Positions 49,812 through 61,100 are shown, numbered from the stretch's first letter. The stretch: 64,000 bases of DNA from Strongyloides papillosus (GCA_005656395.1 SRSI01000013.1:868001-932000), one strand, 5' to 3'. The notes: generated by a model not told the origin, from the sequence alone. A program made the numbers and translations.

Positions 49812-50724
49812 GTGTAAGATAAATTGTAAAAAATGCCTTTTAAAATATTAATAAATTATGTGCTAAATATATACAATTAAAAAATTAAAAGTTACAAAGA
49901 TTTAAATAATATATATTTATGTATTATCACTTTATTCAATTAATTTTTTATACACACAAATTAAAATATTTTTAAAATAAGTTTTTAAAAAGTCGAACAA
50001 TTTTAAATATGTAAGACAAGCAAAATATTAGTATTATATCCTCTTTTTACATCCCTGTATAGCATCAGGAAGTTTTTGATTATATTCTTTGATCTTAGAT
50101 ACTATTTTATGAAACTATAACAATATATATATTATTTTTAACCATTATTTGATTATTTTCTGTGTCAATGTAAATTTTATAGAATTTCATTTGTCAGTAA
50201 ATTTTTAGATAAAACATTACAGAAGACAAAAAACCTCATCTTAAAAATGTTAAATTTAGAATTCGTGTGTTAGAAAAGCTGTGTATAATTTTTTGAATTA
50301 TTTAAATTTTCCGGAGGAAAAAGGTTATGTATAGTAATATAGTAACATTTTTTATTGGTCAATATTTTTATTGTATCCATAAAAATATATAACTAATTAA
50401 GAATAGATCTGAAAATTAGTTTAGACAAAATAAAATTATTTTAATGAATATAACGTGTTACATTATATTTTTTCTTCGTTTGAAAAATAATAAACTTATT
50501 ACTATATGGATCTTATTTTTATCATGTTAGGTAAATGTGTTTGGCTAAATGTGTAAACATTTAAAATTTTAAGACATATAAAGTAAGAATAATAATAATT
50601 GGTTAAAGTGTTAATGCTTTTATTATTTATGATAAAAATAATTTGTTATAAAATTTTTGATAAAATTAGAAACTGTCCACTTTTGATGAAATTCATCTCC
50701 ACTATATCTTAGTCAAAATAAATA
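49812..50724. other. AT-rich spacer left of the mariner element
   Basis: No ORF, repeat or RNA gene recognised. Confidence 0.4.
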
Positions 50725-51610
50725 TTAGGTTGTTGCAAAAGTTCTGTCGTATTTTTTATGGTCATTTTTAATCATCAAAAAAACACGATTACAATTGATA
50801 TAAAATTAAGTTATTATAGTAATTAGATAGTACCACTGCTTAACTTTAAAATTCGTATAATCACAATTTGTTACACCGTCTATGCTACATTTTCTTTTGC
50901 TAAACATAAATATGGTCAGAAGTAATTTTTGACACTGTATTTTCTAAGAGCTCCAACTAAGACAAATGACAACTGATACTTCCAAAAATTTTTGTATAGC
51001 ATTGGAAAGAGATGTAGTAAATGTTGGAACTATGTTAAGATCGTTCTCAAAGTTTCAAGACAAAGAAATGAATCTTGAAGATGAAGTATGGATTTGTATG
51101 GCTTTAGCTTCGAATAAAGATTTTTTGAAATTCTATAATTTCCAAACTACTTTTAATGACCTCTATTATAAAATTCTATCAAAATTAGACAAAAAATTCT
51201 AAAAAAATTACGTAATTCGAAAAATTACAAAAATTTTGTTCTTCAATATGATGACATGTGACATTGAAGACTCAAAAAAATCTGGATAAGAGAAGTTATG
51301 AATTTCTCTCGCACACAAAATACTTTCCAGATGTTTCTCCATCTAATCACTACTTACTCTTATCTCTACATAGCTTCTGGGATGCTAGATACTTTAGTAA
51401 AGTTGGTAAGACAAATATTGGTTTTTTTAAAACTTTCTTCAAAAAGAATGAGAAATTCTTCACATTTGGAATCGATAAGGTGGCTACTTAATGGAGACTA
51501 GTTGTAAATTATATTCGATAATATATTGTAAATAAGACATATTTCTTATTAAAATTACAATCATTTAAAAATTTTGTAAAAAATACGACAGAACTTTTGC
51601 AACAACCTAA
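50725..51610 (+). mobile_element. Deleted mariner-type (Tc1/mariner) element with intact ends
   Basis: Perfect terminal inverted repeats of about 34 bases (50725-50758 and 51577-51610), starting TTAGGTTGTTGCAAAAGTTC, flanked by TA on both sides (50723-50724 and 51611-51612), the canonical mariner target duplication. The TTAGGTTGNTGCAAAAGT start is typical of the cecropia/irritans-like mariners. Total length of 886 bases is about 400 short of an autonomous element; the interior carries transposase pieces in several frames. Identical ends with a broken interior suggest a non-autonomous copy that could still be mobilised in trans. Confidence 0.85.
50966..51530 (+). pseudogene. Mariner transposase remnant
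   Basis: Open pieces at 50966-51202 and 51258-51491. The first has FSKFQDKEMNLEDE, resembling the helix-turn-helix linker region of mariner transposases; the second has DVSPSNHYLLLSLHSFW, the counterpart of the conserved C-terminal SPDLAPxDYHLF stretch with the third catalytic Asp, and a tail reminiscent of the usual FF..GI..L...W end. Frameshifts and a missing middle (first two catalytic Asp not seen) mean no functional enzyme. Confidence 0.7.
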
Positions 51611-51612
51611 TA

Positions 51613-52117
51613 TAATTACTTTGCAATGATTTTCTATTAGTTTTTAGTAGAATTATAAAATATTTTTTACATAATTGGTTATGATTTTCAAAAACAATAA
51701 AATTTCATTGAGTTAACATGTAAAATCAGATGTTATAATTTGATAAAAATATCTTTATGGTGATTAATTCTTTTGATGGCTGTTAATAAGAACATTTGGC
51801 AAATTTTTTAAAAGAACATACATTTACCGTGATATTAAGTAGAAATATTTGAATAAAATTCTATATTTTTATCATTAAAATTTAAAAACATTACAGTTAT
51901 TTTATGCTTTGAACTTTTAGCAGTAAATGAATATCTGCGGTAATTTTTAACAATGTAATTAAATTACAGTTATTGTATAACAATTCGTATTGAAAGATGA
52001 CGCTAATATTGCTTAGATTAAATCTTTTCTTCGAGATAAACCATTATTATATTCTTGAGAGTACGATATCAAAGGATTATTTTTCATAAAAATTATGTTT
52101 TTCAAATACTTTAAATT
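51613..52117. other. AT-rich spacer between mariner and LTR element
   Basis: No ORF or repeat recognised. Ends in AAATT (52113-52117), the left copy of the LTR element's target duplication. Confidence 0.5.
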
Positions 52118-52297
52118 TGTTGTAACCTTTGCTCATAGCTAAGGCTATGAGTTTAGCACCAAAATCCATTTATTTCAGTGAAGACTAAACTGTTTTATTT
52201 ATAAAAATATGCTATTTAAGTAGAAAATAATATAAATGAAATTATAATAATAACATAATAAATTATCATATATAAATATTTATATTTAAATATTACA
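52118..52297 (-). repeat. 3' LTR of the retrotransposon
   Basis: 180 bases, identical to 56122-56301 at every position compared by eye. In element orientation it starts TGTAATATTTAA, which supplies the last codons and stop of the gag-pol ORF, and ends GGTTACAACA. Confidence 0.95.
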
Positions 52298-55200
52298 TCC
52301 CTCCAGTTTTGATTTGGCTTCGGTAACGATTTCATCAGATAAAGGTTGAGAGGTTAATTTGACATAGCGAGAAGTTCTACGAGTGATACGTCTTCCAGGC
52401 TCCATAATAACGTAAACAGAATTGTTAATTTTTTGTAGTACGTAGCATGGTTCCCAATCGGCATTAATGTCTGGCCTCGGTCTATAATACCCATGTAGAA
52501 AAAGTGGTATAATAGTTGTACTCTCAACGGGGCTTATAGTATTTGATAGTTCTCGATTTTTATCTTGAAAGAAACGTTGGAGAGGAGTATATTTTTCATT
52601 ATCTTTACCATATGGGGTTTGGCGAGATTTTTCTAGGACTTTCTGGATTGCTTTAGTTTTCGGGATGTTGTCATCGTACATTCTTTGTAAATCGTATTTC
52701 AAAGTTTTTACCATGCGTTCGGCTTTGCCGTTAGTATAATGTTCAAACAGTATTGAAAAATGTGGTTCAATTCCTTTTGAGCATAAGTAGTCCGTTAATT
52801 CTTTACTTCTGAAATTTGATTGATTGTCGAACTGTATCATATCAAATGTTCCGGTAAGTTGAATTATTTGATCTATAAACTTTATGACTGTTATAGCACG
52901 CATGTTACTAATCCACGATGCAAACGTGTAGTTACTATATGCTTCAACCAAAGTGATGAAGAATGAAGAGTAAGCTTCACTGTACCCAATATCTACGTAA
53001 GCTTTCTGCATTAAAGAGTATTTTATCTTTCTATTTGTTTTAGGTATACGTAATTCTTTATTCTTATAGCAAGCAGAACAATTACTCAGAAACGACTTGA
53101 CAATGGTAGTGAATCCGACACAGGAAAATTTTCTTTGTATTCTATCAACCATTATAGCATAACCTTCGTGAGATTTATGTAGTAAACGACATAAATGTGA
53201 AACGGTGGACTTTGGTATAACAATCTTACCATCTAAAGTAGTAACTAACTTATCTTGTGATATTTTGAAATTTGATAATTTTTGCATGTGTTTTGGTAAA
53301 ACTGTGATATCATTTGACTTATTTGTTCCATCTAAAAAAGTATAAAGTAATTGTATATGTTCATCGCGTTGTTGAAGTTCTTGCCATTCTGGCCTAGACG
53401 GGAAAAAGTCCCAGTTGAAAGATCTATTTATTGAACATATTTGAATAGCCGGAAATTGTTCAGCATTACCAGTTTCAACTACCTTTAAACATCTGGATAG
53501 ACAGTCCGCTATGAAGTTGGACTTTCCTTCCATATATTTAATTGTTTTAATACGATACTGTTGCATATGAAGTTTCCATTTATTCAGACGTGTTGAAAGA
53601 TTTGGTTTAGAAAAAATGTACGTCAGACATTGGTGGTCCGTTATAATGGTTACAGGAACTCCGTACAAAATCAAATTCATGTGTGTCAATGCTGCTGAAA
53701 TTGCTAATGCTTCCAAGTCGGTAGGGGGGTAGTTCTTTTCACTCCCATGTAAAGATCGATTAAACATGGCAATAATTTTCATGTCTCCGTTCACCTTTTG
53801 AAGCAAAACTGCGCCTATTCCAATTTTGCTAGCATCTGTTACCAGGAAGAATGGCCAAGATTCATCTAGAGCTTTAGCAAAGTTAGGTGCGGTTAGAATG
53901 GGGGCTTCAAGAAGACTCTTCTTTACTTTCTGGAAGCTTTCCAGAGCTTGTTCAGTCCAGGTGAAGGTTGGTTGAGTGGAAAGATCATATAATGGTTTTG
54001 AATCAATTGTATAGTTCTTTAAAAATCGACGTAGGAAGTTTGCAAGACCAAGGAATGACAACAATGTTTTCTTATTTTGTGGTATTGGAAAGTCCATTAC
54101 CTTTCTTAATTTTTCTGGGGACATAGCAAGACCGGAAGAAGTAAGTCTCATACCTAAGTAACTAACCTCTTTTTGTAAAAATTTTGACTTCTTAAGATTC
54201 AATTTTAGTTCGTATTTTTGTAGTAATTGGAAGATTTCATTTAATATTTGAAGGTGTAAAGTTGTAGAAGAAGTGGCAACTAAAATGTCATCGATATAAA
54301 TGTAGACATCAGTGGGATATTTTTCTAAAACAGGCTTGAGAACCATTTGCATGATTTTTTGGAAAATCCCAGGGGCTACTGATAACCCAAAAGGTAGAAC
54401 AGCAAACTGGTAGTGTTTTACTCCAAAATTAAAAGCTGTGATCACTTGAGCTTCTGGAGAAAGTTTCAACTGCCAATATCCTTTATTAAGATCCATTGTG
54501 CTAAAAACCGATTTGTTTTCCAACTGTACAAAAATATTGTCAATCAACGGTAACGGTAAATTTTTATAACGTATATGTTGATTCACTTTAACAAAATCCA
54601 GGCACATACGGATAGAACCATCTGGTTTCTTAACAGGAAGGATAGGTGAGTTGTATGGACTCTCACTTTCAACTATTACGCCCATCTGTTCCATTTCTTT
54701 TATTTGTACTTGCAGATCTTGAAAAACTGCTACTGGAATTGGACGAGATTTCTGTTGTACAGGTTTTTCATCAAGTAGTTCAAAAGTAATTGGTGGGATT
54801 TTTGACGATGGTTTATGAAACCCTGAGGAAGCAACTACATCATAATTTGACAATAATTTCTCAACAGTTGTATCCGGACTTATATTATTCACGGACCACA
54901 ATTTTTGTAATTTGGATTGAAGTACAGGAGATTTTGATAGTGCATTAGTTCCTAAAATAGCATCGATGTTATTTAGTGATTGTACAACTAACATGGACAC
55001 CAAAATATCTTCTACTAATAGTTCTACTGATCCAAGAAGATGTAAAGGTTGATTTTGCACGTCGCTAACTATGATACGAGGATTTTTCTTAATGACTGAA
55101 AGTGGATGTATTTCTTTCACTTTTGAGATTGTAATGAGTGAAACTTCAGCTCCTGAATCTAGGAGACAATTACTTTCTTTACCTTGTACATTACATACAA

Positions 55201-56173
55201 CTACACTTTTTTTACCATTTAAGACAAGGCGATAAACATTTAAGATTTTATTATCATCATCACTAACATCTATGGGTTTATCACATTCAATTAAGTTTAC
55301 TTTTTTACGAAAATCTTTTTTTGTAGTTGATGGACCAGTATTCTCTTTTTTATAGGTAGGATCACGTTGAGTTTCTTTCTTTAATGCTGCCAAGACTTTA
55401 GCTTTCAATAAAGAATTTTCTCTATTTGATGAACAGTAGTAGTCGAAGATTTCATCGTAACGTTTTAATCCTCTTGCAGCTGCCAACCAATACTTAGCAA
55501 TTTCTGAATCTGGCAAATGACGAAGCTCAGATAGTTCGTTAATCCATCCTTGAAGACGGTTGATGTATTGTATTGGTGAATCTGCCTTTCTACTATTGTT
55601 GATCAGTAATTGCTCCAAGATAATTTCTCTCCTCTTATTTGAAAAGTTGGGCTTGTAGTTTTCTATCCAGGCATCAGCAAATTCTTTGAAGTTATTGTAA
55701 TCCTCAATTTTCAATGCTTTATAAGCAATGAGAGCTCCTCCTGATAGATATTCTTTAAAAAGTTGGTGTTGCGAAGTGGTTTCTAACCCGCCATAACGCA
55801 TTTCAAACTTTTCTAAGAATTCACGAGGATTCTTGTCATCATAAGGTTGAAGAACTGGTAAATCGACTTTTTCTTTGCCAGAACATTTTGTACCATCTTT
55901 CATTCTTCTCTTTAAGCATCCATACTTGTATGCAAGAGTGAAGATAAGAGGCATGTGTTCAGCGAGAGTTGGACTGTTCTGTGGGTTACATGTCTTTATT
56001 TGCATCAGTAATTTGTTCAGATCAATTTCGCCTGTAGCATCACATATATCCGCCAAGAACATTCCTCGTTGTTGTGCATCTGCAGACTCTGTTTTGATTG
56101 ATTCAATCGGTGGAACCTCCATGTTGTAACCTTTGCTCATAGCTAAGGCTATGAGTTTAGCACCAAAATCCAT
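52286..56173 (-). CDS. Gag-pol polyprotein of Ty3/gypsy-type retrotransposon
   Basis: 1295 residues in one frame. Residues 1 to about 320: Gag-like region with helical capsid-type sequence (the FLEKFEMRYGGL and YINRLQGWINEL segments) and a Lys-rich tail; no CCHC zinc knuckle is seen. Around 337: aspartic protease LLDSGAEVSLI. About 480-740: reverse transcriptase with LPFGL and the catalytic YIDDI near 625. Around 778: RNase H start LVTDASKIGIGAVL. About 995-1035: integrase HHCC zinc finger (HKSHEG, then CSACYKNK). About 1050-1180: integrase core, with QFDNQSNF and NGKAER holding the second and third acidic residues. The end resembles the GPY/F module. No frameshift or stop separates gag from pol. 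The ORF starts inside the 5' LTR and its stop codon lies in the 3' LTR. Confidence 0.95.
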   Translation of the reverse strand: MDFGAKLIALAMSKGYNMEVPPIESIKTESADAQQRGMFLADICDATGEIDLNKLLMQIKTCNPQNSPTLAEHMPLIFTLAYKYGCLKRRMKDGTKCSGKEKVDLPVLQPYDDKNPREFLEKFEMRYGGLETTSQHQLFKEYLSGGALIAYKALKIEDYNNFKEFADAWIENYKPNFSNKRREIILEQLLINNSRKADSPIQYINRLQGWINELSELRHLPDSEIAKYWLAAARGLKRYDEIFDYYCSSNRENSLLKAKVLAALKKETQRDPTYKKENTGPSTTKKDFRKKVNLIECDKPIDVSDDDNKILNVYRLVLNGKKSVVVCNVQGKESNCLLDSGAEVSLITISKVKEIHPLSVIKKNPRIIVSDVQNQPLHLLGSVELLVEDILVSMLVVQSLNNIDAILGTNALSKSPVLQSKLQKLWSVNNISPDTTVEKLLSNYDVVASSGFHKPSSKIPPITFELLDEKPVQQKSRPIPVAVFQDLQVQIKEMEQMGVIVESESPYNSPILPVKKPDGSIRMCLDFVKVNQHIRYKNLPLPLIDNIFVQLENKSVFSTMDLNKGYWQLKLSPEAQVITAFNFGVKHYQFAVLPFGLSVAPGIFQKIMQMVLKPVLEKYPTDVYIYIDDILVATSSTTLHLQILNEIFQLLQKYELKLNLKKSKFLQKEVSYLGMRLTSSGLAMSPEKLRKVMDFPIPQNKKTLLSFLGLANFLRRFLKNYTIDSKPLYDLSTQPTFTWTEQALESFQKVKKSLLEAPILTAPNFAKALDESWPFFLVTDASKIGIGAVLLQKVNGDMKIIAMFNRSLHGSEKNYPPTDLEALAISAALTHMNLILYGVPVTIITDHQCLTYIFSKPNLSTRLNKWKLHMQQYRIKTIKYMEGKSNFIADCLSRCLKVVETGNAEQFPAIQICSINRSFNWDFFPSRPEWQELQQRDEHIQLLYTFLDGTNKSNDITVLPKHMQKLSNFKISQDKLVTTLDGKIVIPKSTVSHLCRLLHKSHEGYAIMVDRIQRKFSCVGFTTIVKSFLSNCSACYKNKELRIPKTNRKIKYSLMQKAYVDIGYSEAYSSFFITLVEAYSNYTFASWISNMRAITVIKFIDQIIQLTGTFDMIQFDNQSNFRSKELTDYLCSKGIEPHFSILFEHYTNGKAERMVKTLKYDLQRMYDDNIPKTKAIQKVLEKSRQTPYGKDNEKYTPLQRFFQDKNRELSNTISPVESTTIIPLFLHGYYRPRPDINADWEPCYVLQKINNSVYVIMEPGRRITRRTSRYVKLTSQPLSDEIVTEAKSKLEGCNI
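52298..52309 (-). other. Polypurine tract of the retrotransposon
   Basis: AAACTGGAGGGA immediately before the 3' LTR in element orientation; purine-rich and in the expected place for plus-strand priming. It codes for the last residues before the LTR. Confidence 0.65.
56104..56121 (-). other. tRNA primer-binding site of the retrotransposon
   Basis: Directly after the 5' LTR end (ACAACA) the element reads TGGAGGTTCCACCG. TGG pairs with tRNA 3' CCA and sits at zero offset from the LTR, as in most LTR elements. The primer tRNA cannot be named from memory. The site is translated as part of Gag. Confidence 0.7.
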
Positions 56174-56301
56174 TTATTTCAGTGAAGACTAAACTGTTTT
56201 ATTTATAAAAATATGCTATTTAAGTAGAAAATAATATAAATGAAATTATAATAATAACATAATAAATTATCATATATAAATATTTATATTTAAATATTAC
56301 A
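56122..56301 (-). repeat. 5' LTR of the retrotransposon
   Basis: 180 bases, identical to the 3' LTR. Contains the gag-pol start ATG (56173-56171), so about 50 bases of the LTR are translated. The promoter and RNA start must lie in the first 130 bases, which are very A/T-rich (TATATAAATATT near 56274-56285 on the plus strand). Confidence 0.95.
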
Positions 56302-56306
56302 AAATT

Positions 56307-56869
56307 AGATGATTTACAATTTTATTATGTTTTATAAAGTATAAACGATTATACATTATGTTTAATGCTAATAAAAAAATGCAAATAAATTTTTTATAAT
56401 ACGTCTTTCTTTTGTCATAGAAAAAGTTAATGGAATAACACATTACGGAATTAAATATTAAGTTAATTTCATATTAAATTTATATTGGGAAGATATTTTT
56501 TAAAAAAAAATTATATTTCATTAATTTTTGTTTTGTATTGTAACTATGTAAATCACTTATTTTGATATACAAAACCGACTTATTATTAAGTTTTAGGATA
56601 GGAAGAATTTGATGTACATTATTAAGATAATCGTAAAAATAAGCAACATATCTGAAGTCATTTTGACATAAAATAAAATCTTTACCAACTTAACATTACC
56701 CTTGGAATACCACTTTAAAAGAATCGAAATTAATTCTATGAATTTCTATGAAGAAGTGTCTCTCATCTACGTAAATAAGAGTAGAGATTGTTTCTATTAA
56801 TTGGTTACATTAAATATAAAAAATGTTAAAATAAAATATTTATTTCAAAAAATGGTAAAAATAAACTAC
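56307..56869. other. AT-rich spacer right of the LTR element
   Basis: Nothing recognised. The first bases after the element, AAATT (56302-56306), are the right target duplication. Confidence 0.5.
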
Positions 56870-58195
56870 AGTTTGTTGGAGCTGTCTTTGAATAAGTTTT
56901 TGTATTGGCCAATCGAATTGACTTAAATCCCTCTCTATCTGGCTGTATTGTTTTCATATATGTTAAGTATTGAAAGGTAGACTAAAAGTCTTGGTTTATC
57001 AAGTATAAAGACTCAATATGCATACAACCATAGAAGTATTTTCTACTAAATGAGATTTCCAAATAATAGCTGAGCTAAAGTTTTGAGTAAAACAGACTGA
57101 CAATAAAAGTTGTTGAACGATAAGAATAAATTTCATTCCTTAACAGTAGCAGTAACTAGAGTCTCTGAGTTGTTGTGTTCAAGTTTGAGTGCAAGTTCTG
57201 GTAATTGAAAACGATCATCTTCAACGCGATTTAATGGTAAATTTCCCACAATCGGTCAATCTAATTTCTAGATAATGATTTCGTGTTAAATTTGTTCAAT
57301 TCCAACTTTTGCGGAGCAAGTTGATCCAACGGTTGTATATTCAACATCTATTCCCCTTTTTGTTTAATAAACTTCAGTTGAAAAGTATTTCGGCAAACCA
57401 ATTTTACTTTTGGATATTTAAAATGTTTCCTACTATTCCTTTTTTACGATGATGAAGTTTACTTTTTCAAAAAGAACTAAAATTTTCACATGTTCAATTT
57501 GAAATTAATTTGATACAATGAAAGTGGAAACTATGAGATGTGATACTTGTTAGATTATCGGTTTGTTTAAAAGTTTGTAAAATTTTATAAAAAATTTGTC
57601 ACTGCTATTGTTTTCTATAGGCTCGGTTTTGATACATTCGACTTTAGAAACTTGGTTTTGACTCATTAATATGCAATTTCTACGCACATTGTCAAATTAC
57701 TACCAGTTCTATTATTCCAGTCAACATATATCTTTATTCTATCTTCACACAACTTTCCTTCAAATCGAGTGCATAAAATTTTGCAGCAATTAAGCACTTA
57801 AAATCAATTCTTTTTTGCAATCCTCGACAGTCAGTATGTTGGATGAGGTATTTTCCTCCCAGTAATCAACAAAACAATGGAATCTCATTTATTTCATTCG
57901 GTTATGATAATGCTTAGAGTCTTAGTTATTCTTGAATTTAAGTTTGTTCAGCAGAAGTTTGAGATATCAACAGTAGTTGAAAGTAGTTTAAAACGTAACA
58001 GCTGGAGCGAAATAAGATTTTCCGTTCTTCAATCCGTTATTGAGAGGACACGGTTGATGAAGAAGTACTTAGACATTTCAATTCGAACTACATGAAAACT
58101 TTCTAATTCAATTCCACGGCTATTTCTAGGCAACCTAACGAGGATGGCCAATCCCTGTTGCGACAATGTATAGTTAGGCCTTGTGGTGCTCCTGT
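56870..58195 (-). pseudogene. Decayed minus-strand coding remnant
   Basis: Composition is clearly less AT-rich than the flanks. Read on the minus strand, a TTTTACAG acceptor at 58193 is followed by GAPQGLTIHCRNRDWPSS, then by scattered open pieces (LPKYFSTEVY, TTVGSTCSAKVGIEQI, PIVGNLPLNRVEDDRFQLPE, SIRLANTKTYSKTAPTN) interrupted by many stops and shifts. A dead retroelement or dead host gene is likely. No family is firmly recognised and no terminal repeats were found. The plus-strand open frame at 57877-58095 is treated as a shadow. Confidence 0.4.
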
Positions 58196-61100
58196 AAAAG
58201 TAATTGTTAATAAATGAAAATAAAAAAAATAATTAAAAAAATTATTAAACCGCAATGGTAATATATAGTAATATATAAATCAGGAAAAATTGAAATACAG
58301 TGAAAAATATTCGCTAGATAAAAAATTTTCCATTAAGGTGACGCAATTCAACTGACAAGTCATCAAAAGAAAAATCGTTCCAGGAGTGAAACTAATATTC
58401 AATTCATTGTATAAACTAAACTTTACAACAAAAATATATTATAAAATGAATCCTTAAGAGGAAAGACATTATTAGCGAGAACAAATATCTAATGAACATT
58501 TTCATGATTATGGCTAAATGATAAAATCACTTTCTTTTATACTGTCAATATTCGTGTACTTTTAAAATATTTCTATTACTCATATGTGTACATTGTAATT
58601 GATAACCTTTATCTATTTCATAAATTTTGAAATAGATGGGAGGGGTAACTGTTTTATATTTTATGAGATAAAATAAAAATCATAGTTCTCTGTCATATTA
58701 AATGATTAAAAAATAGCAACAATCTCTCTTTGTGTATTATAGAATATTTATTTAGAAAAGAAGTTATCATTTTAAGAAATTTTTATCACGTGAAGACGAT
58801 ATTATATTGATATAGAAAATAAAATTTAATTTTAATAGGCATACGTATGATGATTAATGCACAAAAGATTATGTTTAGTGAGAAATTGTTTGGAAAGAAA
58901 ACATTTATGGTTAAAACAATTTCGATTTACATTAATTTTTATGTTTAAATTGAATAATTATATATAAATGTTGGATAAATTTGATTCTCGAATAAAATTT
59001 ATTGTAATTAATTTTGTTATGCTTTATTTATGGTTTAAATTCAAGCAACATTTAATATATTAAATTATATATCGTCATGACTTTTACATTTGAATTCTAA
59101 TAAAAATTGTTATCATAACCTTCGTGAATAATGATATTGCTAAAAAATTATCTATTGACATAAAGGAAAATAAAATATATGATTGACACATGACGTGTAA
59201 TTTTTAAAATCGTGGTAAAATAAAAAGTGTCATATTTAGAGATAAGAGTTTATCAAAGTGTCTAAAATAATTCTAAGTTTTCTCAAAAAATTTATTTTCA
59301 TGTAATCGCACATAACAAATGGGAGAAACTTTGACAGTTCTTTATAAAATGCAATAAAATGTATCATAGTTTAAAAAAAAATTAAATTTTTTAAAATTTT
59401 GAAATTATCAAGCAACAACAAAAATGTTTTAAACGACGTAAAATATAAGGCTGTTTATTAATTTTACCATTTTTTTACAAAAACATATATTTACATTTTT
59501 AAATAATGAAACTTTTTTAATATTGATATTTTTATGATATTTTACTCGTTTTAGAGTTTAACTTGCTTTTTTAATGTATTATGAAATGCTCTATTATAAG
59601 CCAATTTTGTGTAATATAACAAACGTTTTACAAAGATCATTGTTTTAAACAATCCACTAACAAAAATATGTTTAGAAATTTAAACATTTTATAAAAAAAA
59701 AACGAAAAATATAATTACTTAGCCACATTTCGATTTTTAAAGATGGTATTTAAGAAGATTATAGACAAACGTTGAGCTATCAGATGAATATAATTCAATA
59801 AAAAAAATGCAAATATAGTAGTTCAAATAAATGAAACATAACGAAGGACTGTGATACATTAATAAATGTTGTTTATAAAAGCATTTCTAATTTTTTTAAA
59901 ATTAACTTATAATGTTTTATTTTGAAATGTATTGTAGAAAAATGGCAAATTATTTTAATAATTTTTAATTATTGTTTTGATTTTCATATGCGAAATAATC
60001 ACGATAAAATTAGTCACAAGGAAAAATTTTATTTTTTATAAATGAAAAAATTACTTCATTTTACACAGATCTGTGCTTATATTATTTGGTTCATAAATAC
60101 CGAGATGTTTTATTCAATATTTTTAATCATAAATAACTTTTTTATTAATTTTAATATTGTTACGATATCAATAAAATCAAACAATCTTCCTTTTGCAATT
60201 TTATGAGTGTGCTTAATCCAGTGATAAGTTTAGTTTATTTATTATTCTTATTAAAATTTTAAAAACATTCTTTGGAAAATTTTATTATCGTAAACATATT
60301 CCAATCAAGCTTATTTTTTCTATTTAAGAAGAAAAACGTATTATAGAAAGATTATATTTTTTAGATTTTGATCCAAGCTTAGTTTGTCAGATATATTAAG
60401 AAGATTAATGGATACTAAACTTTACTAAAAAGTCAACTAAGTGGACATATTTATCATAATTATTTTTAATAACGCTCTTATTATTTATACTTACTATAAT
60501 CGTATTTTTGTAATTAAAGTTTACTATTTGCATTAGCTTAATTTAAGTAACTGTAAATGGTAAAAACTCTCTTGTAACTATTTCCAATTCTTAATGAAAA
60601 CAGGTTGAATTTGATGAGGAAAATGTAGTGATGTTAAAAATATTTTTAATAACATTCCTTTTTCTAAAATAAATTCATTTTATATAACGATTAATGTTAT
60701 ATTCTTTCTTAATAAAATTTAAATATTTCAAATTTTCTTTTCCATATATTTAATTTTTGTAGGTCTTGAAATCTTGACTACATTTTCTCTTAAAATTTTT
60801 AATGTTTGGAAGAAACAAATATAGTAAATTTAATATTCAATTTTCAAAACTCATAATAAAAATGTTACTACATTGTATATAATATCCATAAATTAATAAA
60901 TAAAATAAGAAACCAAATGGTGTTTTATAAAAAAGTATTATTTAATTTAAATATATTAAATGCTAATCCATTTAAATTTATACTTTGTTAGTTATAGAAT
61001 AAAATTAAGCTTAAAAAATTAAAAGTCACTAACATCATACCAAATGTTATATAATAAAAGAATGAGTTTGTTTTTAATGGAATTTTTAAGAATTTTAAAA

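Larger units (their letters stand above)
52118..56301 (-). mobile_element. Complete young Ty3/gypsy-type LTR retrotransposon
   Basis: 4184 bases on the minus strand, bounded by two identical 180-base LTRs and by AAATT direct repeats (52113-52117 and 56302-56306). The LTR reads TG...CA. One uninterrupted gag-pol frame in the order protease, reverse transcriptase, RNase H, integrase, which is the Ty3/gypsy order; no envelope gene. Identical LTRs and an intact frame indicate recent insertion and possible present activity. It is compact compared with the usual 5-7 kb, because there is almost no untranslated space. Confidence 0.95.

Noticed and set aside
55875..56129. 84-codon plus-strand frame in the LTR element
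   Set aside because: Antisense to gag.
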